A stretch of 64,000 nucleotides of DNA from the NCBI GenBank assembly GCA_018266355.1, contig JAFEAP010000012.1, positions 95,031 through 159,030 on the forward strand, in the 5' to 3' direction. This document shows, piece after piece, positions 24,005 through 36,124 of this stretch (position 1 is its first letter; the number at the start of each line of letters is the position of its first letter). Below the pieces are notes generated by a model. The model made no database searches and had not been told where the DNA came from. It saw nothing but the letters and a program-made list of their open reading frames with translations. The DNA is from Bdellovibrionales bacterium (GTDB lineage Bacteria; Bdellovibrionota; UBA1018). A program made the position numbers and the translations under genes.

Positions 24005-24574
24005 ATGGCCATCCCTCGCATCGCTGCTTCGTTCGGTTTCGGTTTACTCGCGGTCGCCGCGCTTTCCGCGCCGGTTTCGCCGGCCTTCGGCGGCGAGGAG
24101 GATCTCCGCGTGCTCGTGCGCGGGGGGTGCCTCGACGAAGCGAACTGTTGTTTCGGAAAATGGAAGATGGCGAGCGACGCCGACGTTTACCAGACCGACG
24201 ACGCGATCGACAAGATCGCGACCGTGAAGGCTGGCCAGGAAGTCGAGGCGAGCTCCGGACGCGTGCATTCCGATCCGGGACGATTGAAGGTCGTCTTCAA
24301 GCACGGCGAGTGGAAGAAGGGTCAAATTATCGGCCTTTACAGCGAACCGAACGAAGACGGAATCGCGAAGATCGGCACGGCGATCACCACCGCCGACGAG
24401 AAGGTCCCTTTCCTGAAGAAGGGATCGAAGTGCGAGAAGCCCTCGAAGGACTGCTGGGCGATCGAGCTTTCGAAGCCGAAGGTGAAATGGCTGATCAAGA
24501 TCAAGCTTCCCGACGATCACTCCGGATGGGTCGAGTCGACCCACGTACAGACCGACTCGGAGTGCCGCCTCTAA
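24005..24574 (+). CDS. Secreted protein, possibly SH3-like, function unknown
   Basis: 189 residues. Signal peptide (IAASFGFGLLAVAALSAPVSPAFG). Mature part has RGGCLDEANCCFGKW, then repeated beta-prone segments (two related stretches around VKAGQEVEASSGRVH and ADEKVPFLKKGSKC) and ends GWVESTHVQTDSECRL; the last is the look of an SH3b-type domain. Six cysteines. ATG 24005 chosen because AAGGAG lies 7 bases upstream and the frame before it has no family look. Own promoter, monocistronic. Confidence 0.65.
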   Translation: MAIPRIAASFGFGLLAVAALSAPVSPAFGGEEDLRVLVRGGCLDEANCCFGKWKMASDADVYQTDDAIDKIATVKAGQEVEASSGRVHSDPGRLKVVFKHGEWKKGQIIGLYSEPNEDGIAKIGTAITTADEKVPFLKKGSKCEKPSKDCWAIELSKPKVKWLIKIKLPDDHSGWVESTHVQTDSECRL

Positions 24575-24587
24575 GCGAACGCGTCCG

Positions 24588-25181
24588 TCATTTGTGGAAT
24601 TGGTAGTCGTCCGCGCGCGTGATCGGGCGTACGTCGCCGATCATCACGATCGGCGCCTTCGGTTCCTCCGCCGTCGACACTTCCCGCGCCTCGTGTTCCC
24701 GGAGGATGCGCTTCGCCCGGTCCGCCCATGCTCCGTCCTCGACGTGGACCGTGAGCAGGATGCGTCCTTCCTTTACGAACCCTTCGTAACGGCGCGCTTC
24801 GTACTCCGGTAGTCCGAGCCCGACGAGGGCGCCCGCGATTCCACCGATCGTCCCGCCCACGCCGACACCGGCGAGCGCCGAGAGCAGGGGGCCGGCGGCG
24901 AGAAACGGTCCGATCCCGGGAATTCCGAGCGCGCCGAGGCCGGCGAGCCATCCGAGGCTTCCGCCGATGACCGCGCCGCCCGCCGCGCCGGCGGCGATCC
25001 CTTCCGACGCCTTCGTCGTGCGACGGTACCCGACGCTCCCGTCCTCCGGCCGAGCCGGAGCGACGACCGAGATGTCGCGGTGGGGGATGCCGGCGCGGAA
25101 GAGGCGCTCGACCGCTCGACCGGCTTGGCCGTGATCCGAAAAGGTCGCGAGGACCGCTTGGGGTCGATTTCGTTCGTGCAT
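24588..25181 (-). CDS. YflT/general-stress-type protein with glycine zipper
   Basis: 197 residues. N-terminal YflT-like domain (VLATFSDHGQAGRAVERLFRAGIPHRDISVV), a long Gly/Ala-rich glycine-zipper membrane segment (about 60-120), then LPEYEARRYEGFVKEGRILLTVHVED, as in general-stress DUF1269-like proteins. Likely membrane-associated and stress-induced. Perfect AAGGAGG ribosome site before ATG 25181. Follows the BON-domain gene by 14 bases, so they are probably one operon. Confidence 0.82.
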   Translation of the reverse strand: MHERNRPQAVLATFSDHGQAGRAVERLFRAGIPHRDISVVAPARPEDGSVGYRRTTKASEGIAAGAAGGAVIGGSLGWLAGLGALGIPGIGPFLAAGPLLSALAGVGVGGTIGGIAGALVGLGLPEYEARRYEGFVKEGRILLTVHVEDGAWADRAKRILREHEAREVSTAEEPKAPIVMIGDVRPITRADDYQFHK

Positions 25182-25195
25182 CTTCGTCCTCCTTT

Positions 25196-25570
25196 TTATT
25201 GGATCACTTTCAAGTGGTTCTCCACGCGATCGGCGCGCGCGACGTCGCGGGCGATTTTCTCCACGGCGGCTTTCTCGGAAGGATCCGCGACCTTACCGCG
25301 AAGCGAGACGACGCCGTGGTTCGTGTCGACCTTTACTTGCTTCGCATGATCGGAGAGCGAGGCGTCGTCGCGCAGCGCGTTTCGGATCAATTCCGAAGTG
25401 CGTGCGTCTTGTCGCATGCCGCTCGAGGCGGCGAGATCGCTCGCGCGATCGTGGTTCGTCCGGCTCCCGGCGAGGTCAAGGCCGAGAGTGGACGGGGGTG
25501 CGGCGACGAAGTAGGCGAGTCCGGCAAGAACGAGCGCGAGGGGGGCGAGGTGGACGGATTTGGTTTTCAT
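25196..25570 (-). CDS. BON-domain periplasmic protein (OsmY-like)
   Basis: 124 residues. Signal peptide or anchor (LAPLALVLAGLAYFVAAPP), a short linker, and one BON domain (SELIRNALRDDASLSDHAKQ...VDTNHGVVSLRGKV..PSEKAAVEKIA). BON domains bind membranes or phospholipids; OsmY is an osmotic-stress example with two copies. Here there is only one. AAAGGAAG before the ATG. First gene of the stress pair with the YflT-like gene. Confidence 0.88.
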   Translation of the reverse strand: MKTKSVHLAPLALVLAGLAYFVAAPPSTLGLDLAGSRTNHDRASDLAASSGMRQDARTSELIRNALRDDASLSDHAKQVKVDTNHGVVSLRGKVADPSEKAAVEKIARDVARADRVENHLKVIQ

Positions 25571-25722
25571 ACGGCTTCCTTTCCGCGGGTACTCCTATGG
25601 AAAGCAGGGAGCGTGCCCTTCCGGCGGGGCGGTTCTCCCCGAAAATTCCTTGGCGAACCGAGCACGGTGATTGCACCCGTGAGGGTTTGATTGGAATCGT
25701 CCCCTTCCGAAAGGATTTCCCG

Positions 25723-26019
25723 ATGAAGCTGAACTCCCTGATACGACTCGCCCTCTTTCCGTTCGCGCTCGGTCTCGCCCTCGCGTCATTCGCTTTCGGC
25801 GCCGACGAAGCGAAGGATTCGAAGGCGAGCTCGGAAACCTCGCGCGACGTTTCGACGAACCCGCTGACGGGAACCGTTACCGACACCACCACGACGGAAA
25901 CCCACGCGAAAGTCGGCGGTACAGAAAAGAAGACGAAGTCCGTGCATAAGAAGAAGTTCGACAAGCACGGAAAGAAAGTTAAGGAAGAAAGCGAGACCAC
26001 CTCGGAATCGCAACACTGA
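25723..26019 (+). CDS. Small secreted Lys/Thr-rich protein
   Basis: 98 residues. Signal peptide (LIRLALFPFALGLALASFAFGA), then a mature part of low complexity: DEAKDSKASSETS, a Thr run (TVTDTTTTETHAK) and a Lys/His-rich block (KKTKSVHKKKFDKHGKKVKEE). Probably disordered. AAAGGA before the ATG at 25723 decides the start. Divergent from the BON operon and closed by a strong hairpin; no family recognised. Related small proteins often accompany BON proteins as stress genes, but that is inference. Confidence 0.6.
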   Translation: MKLNSLIRLALFPFALGLALASFAFGADEAKDSKASSETSRDVSTNPLTGTVTDTTTTETHAKVGGTEKKTKSVHKKKFDKHGKKVKEESETTSESQH

Positions 26020-26039
26020 TCCCTCGCTTTTTTCCGATG

Positions 26040-26080
26040 GGCCCGGGGCGTGAGCGTTCGCCTCGGGCCATATTTATTTA
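26040..26080 (+). terminator. Rho-independent terminator
   Basis: An 11-bp stem (26040-26050 with 26059-26069, one G-T pair) around an 8-base loop, followed by ATATTTATTTA. It ends the small Lys-rich gene and faces the convergent dipeptidase gene. Confidence 0.65.
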
Positions 26081-27154
26081 AGGCCGCAACATTCCGAGCG
26101 CCCGTAGGAAATTCCCGCCGAGGATCTTCCCGATTCGTTCGCCCGTCCAGCCGCGGTTCAGCATCGCTTGCGCGAGCCGCGGAAGTTCGAGGCAGGTCGG
26201 CATGTTCTTCGGTCCGACGATCATCCCGTCCCAATCGCTGCCGAGTGCGGCGAAATCGTCCCCGACCGCGTTCACGATCGCGGCGAGGTGATCGACGATC
26301 GCCTCGAGGTCGATCTGTCCTCGCGTCGGTCCGAGGAAACTCGACTGGTACATGACGCCGATCACGCCGCCCGTGTCCGCGACCGCGCGCAGCTGCTCGT
26401 CGTCGAGGTTCCGCCAATGCGGGTACGCCGAGTTCACGCCGGTATGACTCACGAGGAGCGGCTGGGACTTATCGTGCGCCTCGACCGCCTCGAAGAAACC
26501 CTTTCGGCTGATGTGCGCGAGGTCGACGAAGACGCGCTTCGCGTTCAACATCCCGACGAGTTCGGCGCCCGCCGCGGTGAGTCCGACGTCCTTCTTCAAG
26601 TTCATCGGCGAACTCGTGGTGCCGTAGACGGAATTCAACAAGTGCACGAGGGTGACCTTCACGAGCGAATCGCAGAAGGACTCGAAAAGGAGCGGGTCGC
26701 CCTCGAAGGCGTTCCCGCCCTGGACCCCGATCCAAACCGCGTGCGCGCCCGACGCCTTCGCCCGTTTATAGTCGCCGAGCGTTCGAACGAGGCGGACGAG
26801 GTTCGGCGTGCGCTCGAGGATCGCGACGAGTTCGTGGAAGTTCTCGGAGAACGCGGCCGTGCGTCCGGTCGGCGAACGGAAAGGGTTCGTCGTGATCGAC
26901 CAGATCCCGCCGGTGATCTCGGCTTCTCGAATGCGCGGGAAATCGGCTTGATTCATGAACCAGCCCGGAAAGGGCCTGCCCGAGTGCCGGGCGTGGAGAT
27001 CGTAATCGAAAATCCGCGTCCAGATGAACGAATCGATGTGAAGATCGATCACGTCCGAGGCGAGGTAGGCGTCGATCGCGTCGATCGAGACGCCGAGGTC
27101 TTTCGCCCAAGAGGAGCGGTCGCGTTCGGGATGATAGAGGGGGCGGGAGGGCAT
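26078..27154 (-). CDS. Membrane-dipeptidase family M19 (renal dipeptidase-like)
   Basis: 358 residues. Zinc-site motifs of M19 are all found: DLHIDS near residue 37, VTLVHLLNS, FVDLAHISRKG, LLVSHTGV and GSDWDG near 305. These binuclear zinc enzymes cleave dipeptides, including some with D-residues, and some act in amino-sugar or secondary metabolism. No signal peptide, so probably cytoplasmic. 20 bases downstream of tgt on the same strand. Confidence 0.9.
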   Translation of the reverse strand: MPSRPLYHPERDRSSWAKDLGVSIDAIDAYLASDVIDLHIDSFIWTRIFDYDLHARHSGRPFPGWFMNQADFPRIREAEITGGIWSITTNPFRSPTGRTAAFSENFHELVAILERTPNLVRLVRTLGDYKRAKASGAHAVWIGVQGGNAFEGDPLLFESFCDSLVKVTLVHLLNSVYGTTSSPMNLKKDVGLTAAGAELVGMLNAKRVFVDLAHISRKGFFEAVEAHDKSQPLLVSHTGVNSAYPHWRNLDDEQLRAVADTGGVIGVMYQSSFLGPTRGQIDLEAIVDHLAAIVNAVGDDFAALGSDWDGMIVGPKNMPTCLELPRLAQAMLNRGWTGERIGKILGGNFLRALGMLRP

Positions 27155-27174
27155 GCCGGGCGATTGTCCCGCAG

Positions 27175-29943
<2,769 letters not shown>

Positions 29944-29951
<8 letters not shown>

Positions 29952-31551
29952 TTTCGACGCGATCTTGATCGGATCCGGACTCGGATCGCTTTCGACGGCG
30001 GTATTTCTCTCTCGCGCGGGGAAACGCGTGCTCGTTCTCGAGCGCCACTCGGTCCTCGGCGGATTCAGCCACACCTTCAAACGGAAGGGCTACGAGTGGG
30101 ACGTCGGCGTCCACTACGTCGGCCAGGTCCACGAGGAAGGGCTCCTGCTCCGTCGGTTGACCGACGCGCTCACGGACGGCGCGCTCAAATGGGCGCCGAT
30201 CGAAGGCGTTTACGATCGCCTCGAGATCGCGGGACGTAGATACGACCTCGCCCCGGGAGTCGAGAACCAGATCGCGGCGCTCGTCCGCGAGTTTCCCGAG
30301 GAAGAGCGGGCGATCCGGAAATATTTCGAGCTCGTCCTGAAAGCCTCCCGCGCGTCGGCCTGGTTCTTCGGCGAGAAAACGATGCCGAACTGGCTGAGCC
30401 GTTCGGTCGGCCGCTTCCTGCGCCGTCCTTTCGAGCGTTATGCCGCCCTGACCACCGAATCGGTCCTTCGCGGACTGACCGCGAACGAGCGCCTGATCGC
30501 CGTGCTCTGCGGCCAGTGCGGGGATTACGGGCTTCCCCCGGCGAAAAGCAGTTTCGCGATCCATTCCGTGATCGTCGAGCACTATCTCGCCGGCGCGAGC
30601 TATCCGGAGGGCGGCGCCCGCCGTCTTGCGGAAACGATGCGCCCGGTCCTGGAAAGCGCGGGAGGGAAAATCCTCCTGCGGGCGGAAGTCGACCGCGTGA
30701 TCGTCGAGGGCGGCGCCGCCCGCGGCGTTCGGCTCGTCGACGGCCGCGAGTTCCGAGCGCCGATCGTGGTGAGCGGAGTCGGCGCCCCGGCGACCTACCG
30801 GAAACTCCTCGCGGGAGTGGAACTCCCGGAGGAGATCGAAGCGGGGCTCCGCGAGGTCGGGCCGTCGTTGCCGCACCTTTGCTTGTACGTCGGCCTCGAT
30901 CGCTCGGACGAGGAGCTCGGGCTCCCGAAGCACAACGTCTGGAGATACGTCGACACCGATTTCGACGCGACTTTCGATCGGTGGCGGGACGACCGCGAGG
31001 CGGCGCCTCCGCTCGTTTACGTCTCGTTCCCTTCGGCGAAAGATCCGACTTGGGCTGCGGCCCATCCCGGAAAATCCACGATCCAAGTCATCGCTCCCTT
31101 CCGTTATGAATGGGTCGCCGAGTGGGAAGCGACCGCGTGGCGAAAACGCGGGGAGGAGTACGAGGCGCTCAAGCGGCGATGGAGCGAACGCCTGCTCGAG
31201 GAATTGTACGCGATCGCTCCCCAAACTCGCGGGCGCGTCGCGCACCACGAGCTCTCGACCCCGCTCAGCACGCGGCACTTCACGGGTAATCCCTCGGGCG
31301 AAATCTACGGCATGGAGCATTCGCCCGCGCGCTATCGCCAGCGGTGGCTCCGCCCGAGGTCTTTCCTTCCGGGGCTCTTTCTCACGGGTCAGGATATCGT
31401 CACGGTCGGCGTCGGCGGCGCTCTTTTCTCGGGCCTGATCACGGCGATCGCGATCGTGAAGCGTCCGCTCTTTCTCGCGCTCTTCCGTCGGTCGAAGCGC
31501 TATTCGGAAAAAACCTTGAGTCGCGCGAAAGCGAGCTGGGCGTCGACCTGA
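29944..31551 (+). CDS. RetSat/CrtI-like FAD-dependent polyene oxidoreductase (copy 1)
   Basis: 535 residues. N-terminal FAD fold ILIGSGLGSLSTAVFLSRAGKRVLVLE, then GGFSHTFK and WDVGVHYVG, the signature of phytoene desaturase, carotene isomerase and retinol saturase relatives. The C-terminal FAD motif is FLPGLFLTGQDIVTVGVGGAL. It probably desaturates, saturates or isomerises double bonds in the polyene. TTG start at 29944 with GGCGGA upstream, overlapping the SDR stop. Its last 52 bases overlap the convergent dehydratase gene. Confidence 0.85.
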
Positions 31552-31958
31552 TCGCGAACCGTCGCCGAGAAGAGGGTGATCGGTCCGATTTCGCGCGCGC
31601 CGCGGATCTCGATCTTCAATCGATCGCCCGCGACGGGACGGAGCGCCTTCTCGTCCTCGGAATATTCCGCGTCCTGGATGGAGACGAGGAATGCGCGTTT
31701 CGGCGCGGGCCGCGCGGGCGAGAGACCGAAGGCGGTTTGGCAGGCGCGGACGTAGGCGAACCCTTGGGCCATGAATTCGAGGTAGCTCGAACGGCGGAGC
31801 CCTTCGGGGCCGAGGTAGAGGCCGTCGGGTTTCAGCGTGACTTGGCAAACGCCGCCGTCTTCGGTGAGGCTTGTCACTTCGTCGATCCAGACGAACGGAG
31901 GGCGGTGCGGGATCGAATCGAGGAAGTCGGTGACGGGGCGGGGAAATTCCGGCTTCAT
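31500..31958 (-). CDS. Hotdog-fold 3-hydroxyacyl-ACP dehydratase (ApeP-like)
   Basis: 152 residues. Pattern DFLDSIPHRPPFVWIDEVTSL (HRPPF near residue 18 with catalytic His) and SSYLEFMAQGFAYVRACQ (the acidic helix) fits the FabA/FabZ-like ApeP dehydratases of aryl-polyene clusters. It would remove water from 3-hydroxyacyl-ACP to make each double bond of the polyene. Start overlaps the AMP-ligase stop (ATGA). Last gene of the five-gene minus operon. Confidence 0.85.
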   Translation of the reverse strand: MKPEFPRPVTDFLDSIPHRPPFVWIDEVTSLTEDGGVCQVTLKPDGLYLGPEGLRRSSYLEFMAQGFAYVRACQTAFGLSPARPAPKRAFLVSIQDAEYSEDEKALRPVAGDRLKIEIRGAREIGPITLFSATVRDQVDAQLAFARLKVFSE

Positions 31959-33292
31959 CGCGGTTCACCGAGCAGGCGCGCCCCGGATCCGCGGTCGGGT
32001 TTCGCGGCGGCGTTCGTCGGCAGTTCCGACACGGACAGCACGCGGGCCGGGTCGAAGTGCGCGCGGAATTTACCGTGGAGCGCGGCGAGGATCGCTTTCT
32101 TCGACTCCTCTTCCGAGGGGGCTGATCGATCGTCGCGCGATTCGCGCGCGCGGACGAGCAGCCCCAAGTCCTCGCCGAGGCGGTCGTCCGCCACGGCGAC
32201 GGCGAGGAATTCAGAAGCCGGAAACGACTCGCGGAGGAAACGCTCGATCTCCTCGAGGGAGAACTTCACTCCGCCGCGATTGAAGACGAGGTCGTAGCGG
32301 CCTTCGAAGACGTAGTTCGTGCGGCCATTCGGGGCCGGGCGCGCGCCGAGGCGGTCGCGGATGAGGATCCGGCGCGGGAATTCGATCCGGCCGTCCTGGA
32401 TGATCGCGAGGCAGGCTTGGGGTCCGGTGAATTCGAGGCCCGTGCCCGGAAGGATTTCGACCGAGAGCCCGGCGAGAACGCCGCCGATCTCGCCGTCTTC
32501 GCTCGGTTCGCGACCGGGGGGAAGGTGGGTGAGGCCGGGCGAAGCTTCGGTACAACCGTAGCCGATGCTCGGCGCCGCCACGCGAAGGCGGTCCCGAAGT
32601 CCCCGCCAAAGCGCGCGCGGAACGGACGCCCCGCCGATGATCGTCGTGTAGGTCGCGGGAATCGCTTCGGGCTCCCACGCTTCGGCGGCTTTCAGGAGGT
32701 CCTGGAAATGCGTCGGCGTTCCGAGGGTCAGGAGGCCCGGATGGCGCGAGGCCGTTTCGCGCCACGCGCGGTGGAAGTCGGACGAGTAGCGCCCGAAAGG
32801 AGCGATGAGCGGCCGGCCGGTCGCGATCGCCTGGACGTAACCGAGGACGAGGCCGAAGGTGTGGAACGGCTGCGGGTAGGCGAAGATCGCGTCGATCCGG
32901 TCGCGGTCGAAGACTTCGAGGATCCCTTCGAGCGAAGCCTCGACGTTCGCCTTCGAGTAAAGGACGAGCCGGGGCTTCCCGCCGACGGTCCCGCTCGTGA
33001 ATACGCCGAGGATCGGTCTGGCCGGGTAAGCGATCGGCTTCGCCGGGCCGGCGATCGGCTTCGCCGCGCCGGAGGCGAGACGCGCGATCTCGGCGCGTTC
33101 CCCTTCCGTCCAGGCGTCGCCGACGACCCGAACTTCGCCCGCCGGCAGGAGCGGAATGAAGTCGAGGTCGGAAAGGACCGGAGGGCAGACGATCAGCGTT
33201 TCCGCGTTTCGCCAGGCCGCCGCCACGAACCCGAGGAGTTCGGGCGAGTGGTATCCTTTCCAGAGGCGGATCGTCGTCGGGGAAGTTTCCAT
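31955..33292 (-). CDS. AMP-dependent acyl/aryl-ACP ligase (ApeH-like)
   Basis: 445 residues. ANL-family motifs: FTSGTVGGKPRLV (P-loop), GYGCTEASPG, GRYDLVFNRGGVKFSLEEIE and a C-terminal LPTNAAAKPDR holding the catalytic Lys. It likely activates the cinnamate/coumarate starter and loads it on an ACP. Shorter than CoA ligases, as in aryl-polyene ligases. Oddity: an in-frame tandem motif AKPIAGP-AKPIAYP-ARPI (about residues 77-94) sits before the P-loop. 13 bases after the halogenase-like gene stop. Confidence 0.88.
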   Translation of the reverse strand: METSPTTIRLWKGYHSPELLGFVAAAWRNAETLIVCPPVLSDLDFIPLLPAGEVRVVGDAWTEGERAEIARLASGAAKPIAGPAKPIAYPARPILGVFTSGTVGGKPRLVLYSKANVEASLEGILEVFDRDRIDAIFAYPQPFHTFGLVLGYVQAIATGRPLIAPFGRYSSDFHRAWRETASRHPGLLTLGTPTHFQDLLKAAEAWEPEAIPATYTTIIGGASVPRALWRGLRDRLRVAAPSIGYGCTEASPGLTHLPPGREPSEDGEIGGVLAGLSVEILPGTGLEFTGPQACLAIIQDGRIEFPRRILIRDRLGARPAPNGRTNYVFEGRYDLVFNRGGVKFSLEEIERFLRESFPASEFLAVAVADDRLGEDLGLLVRARESRDDRSAPSEEESKKAILAALHGKFRAHFDPARVLSVSELPTNAAAKPDRGSGARLLGEPR

Positions 33293-33305
33293 CTCGATCG
33301 GCCGG

Positions 33306-34526
33306 CTAGAGGACGTTCTTTTGGAAGAGGAAATTTTCTTCGTTCCACATGTCGCCCGCGACGGCCGAGGTGAACCCTTCGCGCGCGTTCTTGAGCGTGA
33401 GCGTCTTTTTCATCTGCGCGACGAAGGCGCCCTCGTAGAACATGCCGATGAGGTTGTGGAAGCGCTTCACCCCGCGGAGCAGGTCTTCCTGGTATTTCGC
33501 GCCCCGGCCGTCGGCATCGAGCATCGAGTCGCTCTTGAGCGCGTCGAGGATCACGTTCGAAGCGAGTTTCCCGCTCGTGCAGGAAACGTGAACGCCCGAC
33601 GAGAAAATCGGATCGAGGAAGACCGCCGCGTCGCCGGCCATGATCCACCGCGGGCCGACCATCGTGTCCGTCGTGTGCGAGTAGTTCGAGATGACGGTGA
33701 CTTCCGAAGTGCGTTCGGCGCCCTTCATGTATTCGGCCACGCGCGGGCTGCCGTTCAGCGTGTCCATCAGGTATTGACCGAGGTCCGCGCCGCCTTTGAA
33801 GACGCTCGAGTTGCAAACCATGCCGACCGAGGTCGTCTCGCCCTTGAACGGGATGATCCACGTCCAGGCCTTCTCGGGGAGAAGTCCGATCACGATATCG
33901 CCCTCGTGCTTGCCCGGGTTCCGCTTCACGCCGGTGAAGTGGGCGAAGACCGCGACGTTGTTCAGGTCGAAATTCGGCTTGCGGGTCTTCATCTGCTTGC
34001 CGAGGAAGGCGTCGCGACCGGTGGCGTCGACGAGAAACTTGCAAGTGTATTCGGAAACGGATTCCCCGTCGGAGGCGACGACCGAGACGTGCGAGTCGTG
34101 GAAGATCGTTTCTTTCACGCGCACCGGCTGGTGGAGGGTGACGCCGGTTTCGACGGCATGGGCGAGGATATCGGCGTCGAAGTGCTTCCGCTCTACCTCG
34201 AATGCGGACGGGATCTCGCGGTTCAACCCGCCTTCGAAACCGAAGTAGACTTCGTCGTCGGTCTGATAGTCGACGAACCGCGCGCCGAATTTCTCGATGT
34301 ACTTCCCGGAGTTCAGCTTCGGGTAAAAGCCGGTCTCCTTGAAGATCGGCATCGTCGCCGGGAGGAGCGATTCGCCGATATGGAAGCGCGGGTAGGATTC
34401 GCGCTCGAAGATCGCGACGCTGAGGCCGGCTTTCGCGAGGTACGTGCCGCAGGTCGAGCCGCCCGGTCCGCCGCCGACGATGATGACGTCGAAATGTTTC
34501 ACGTTCGGGTTCAGGGGGACGCTCAT
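33306..34526 (-). CDS. FAD-dependent halogenase-like oxidoreductase
   Basis: 406 residues. FAD fold VIIVGGGPGGSTCGTYLAKAGLSV, then FHIGESLLP, the WTWIIPFK form of the WxWxIP halogenase motif, and GDAAVFLDPIFSSGVH. These mark the flavin halogenase/geranylgeranyl-reductase-like group. Xanthomonadins are brominated and some flexirubins chlorinated, so halogenation of the aryl ring is a fair hypothesis; a plain hydroxylase or reductase is also possible. GAGAAGGA before ATG 34526. The start overlaps the ammonia-lyase stop. Confidence 0.82.
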   Translation of the reverse strand: MSVPLNPNVKHFDVIIVGGGPGGSTCGTYLAKAGLSVAIFERESYPRFHIGESLLPATMPIFKETGFYPKLNSGKYIEKFGARFVDYQTDDEVYFGFEGGLNREIPSAFEVERKHFDADILAHAVETGVTLHQPVRVKETIFHDSHVSVVASDGESVSEYTCKFLVDATGRDAFLGKQMKTRKPNFDLNNVAVFAHFTGVKRNPGKHEGDIVIGLLPEKAWTWIIPFKGETTSVGMVCNSSVFKGGADLGQYLMDTLNGSPRVAEYMKGAERTSEVTVISNYSHTTDTMVGPRWIMAGDAAVFLDPIFSSGVHVSCTSGKLASNVILDALKSDSMLDADGRGAKYQEDLLRGVKRFHNLIGMFYEGAFVAQMKKTLTLKNAREGFTSAVAGDMWNEENFLFQKNVL

Positions 34527-36124
34527 GGGGTATCCTTCTCCGCGGTTTCGGCCGCGGCTTTCAGTTTCTGCGAGAGGGTTTCGATTTCGCGGCCGAGCGA
34601 TACGTCGCGTTTCACGAACGGGACGATCGCGCGGATCTTCGCGTAAAGGTCGCGCGAGGCGCGGCCGACGAGCTTGTGCTCCCGCAGGTCGAGCGCCTGG
34701 GCGAAGCAAACGAGGGTCATCGTTTGGAGTCGGTAGAGCGGCGCGAGCATCTCCGAGCACTGCACGGCCGCGCTCATGCCGAGGGAGACCTTATCCTGGT
34801 TATGCGACTCCGACGAGCGCGAGAAAATCCCGCCCGGCGTCGCGCGCGCCATCGTCTCGGAGGTGAGCGCGTTCACGGCTTGGTGAAGCGCCTTCAGGCC
34901 GTGATGGAGGAAACGCTCGTTCTCGGGCAGCCCCTTCCAATCGGCGAGGTTCGCCGGAAGCCCGCGGTTCGATTTGTCGTCGATGAGGAGGGTGAGCTGG
35001 CGATCGATCAGGTCCGCGACGTGCGCGAGCGAGATCTTCAGGTAGTCCATCCCCTGCGAGAGGTATCCGCCGTAGAAATTCCCGCCCATCGCGAGCGAGC
35101 CGTCCTCGCCGATGAGGGGATTATCGGAGGTCCCGTTCAGCTCGGTCTCGAGCCAGCTTTCCACGCGCTCGATCGTCTCGAGGACGGGACCGAGGATCTG
35201 CGGCACGCAGCGGACGGAGTAGCGGTCCTGGACGAACCCTTCCGTTTGGGAGTTCTTGATCGCGAGCTCGGAGAGCGGTTTCGAGGAGTAGTTCTCCTCG
35301 ACGAGGAGGGCGCGGATCCGGCGGGCGACGCGCGACTGACCCGAGTGGGTGTTCGCGGCCTCGTTCACGAGGGGTTCGAAAGCCTCCGTCCGTCCCCGGA
35401 GCGCGAGAACGAGCCACGCGGTCGCGGTCATCGCGGTATCGACGACCGCGCGGGCCGAAACGAGGTTCGTCATCGCGAGACCGGCCATCGCCGACGTCCC
35501 GTTCGCGAGCGCGAGGCCTTCCTTCGGTTTGAGCCGATAGGTGTCCATTCGCGATTCGGCGAGCACGTCCTTCATCGGGCGCGTGCCGGAGGGATGCGAC
35601 GGAGTCGCGGCGCAGTGGATTTCGCCTTCGCCCTGAAGGACCTGGGCGACGTAGGCGAGCGGGATCAAATCGCCGCTCGCTCCGAGCGAGCCCTCGCGCG
35701 GGATGACCGGCATCCAGTCGCGCTCGAGGTAGGTCTTCATTCTCAGCACGAGTTCTTCGCTCACCCCGGAGAATCCGCGCGAGACCGAGCGGAGGCGAAT
35801 GAGGAAGATCGCGCGCGTCGCTTCGAGGGAGAGCGCCGGGCCGGTGCCGGCGAGCAGGTAGGCGACGAGGTTTTTTTGGAGCGTCTCCGTCTGGGACGGC
35901 GAGATCACGCGGTGGCAGCTGTCGCCGAAACCCGTGGTGACGCCGTAAATCGGGAGGCCCTGGTCGATGAACTCGTGCAGCCGTTTCTCGGAGGCGCGCA
36001 CCCGCTCGAGGAGTTCCGGCGCGATCGAGATTTCGACCGGGGTCTCGGGTTTGCGGTACGCGAATTCGCGGACGGATGCGAGGGAGAGGCGTTCGAGGCC
36101 GAGTTCGATCTTCAGAGGGTTCAT
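34523..36124 (-). CDS. MIO-type aromatic amino acid ammonia-lyase (HAL/PAL/TAL family)
   Basis: 533 residues. The MIO cofactor forms from Ala149-Ser150-Gly151 in GSLGASGDLIPL; Tyr60 in YGVTTGFGD is the catalytic lid Tyr. The selectivity pair (Ser-His in histidine, His-Leu in tyrosine, Phe-Leu in phenylalanine lyases) is here Tyr89-Leu90 in NLVAYLLAG. Leu argues for an aromatic substrate rather than histidine. Product: cinnamate or coumarate, the aryl starter of the polyene. Overlaps the ketosynthase stop by 4 bases. Confidence 0.92.
   Translation of the reverse strand: MNPLKIELGLERLSLASVREFAYRKPETPVEISIAPELLERVRASEKRLHEFIDQGLPIYGVTTGFGDSCHRVISPSQTETLQKNLVAYLLAGTGPALSLEATRAIFLIRLRSVSRGFSGVSEELVLRMKTYLERDWMPVIPREGSLGASGDLIPLAYVAQVLQGEGEIHCAATPSHPSGTRPMKDVLAESRMDTYRLKPKEGLALANGTSAMAGLAMTNLVSARAVVDTAMTATAWLVLALRGRTEAFEPLVNEAANTHSGQSRVARRIRALLVEENYSSKPLSELAIKNSQTEGFVQDRYSVRCVPQILGPVLETIERVESWLETELNGTSDNPLIGEDGSLAMGGNFYGGYLSQGMDYLKISLAHVADLIDRQLTLLIDDKSNRGLPANLADWKGLPENERFLHHGLKALHQAVNALTSETMARATPGGIFSRSSESHNQDKVSLGMSAAVQCSEMLAPLYRLQTMTLVCFAQALDLREHKLVGRASRDLYAKIRAIVPFVKRDVSLGREIETLSQKLKAAAETAEKDTP

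Noticed and set aside
33040..33075. Short tandem DNA repeat in the AMP-ligase gene
   Set aside because: In-frame seven-residue repeat that keeps the gene intact; noted in the gene entry but not a mobile or regulatory element.
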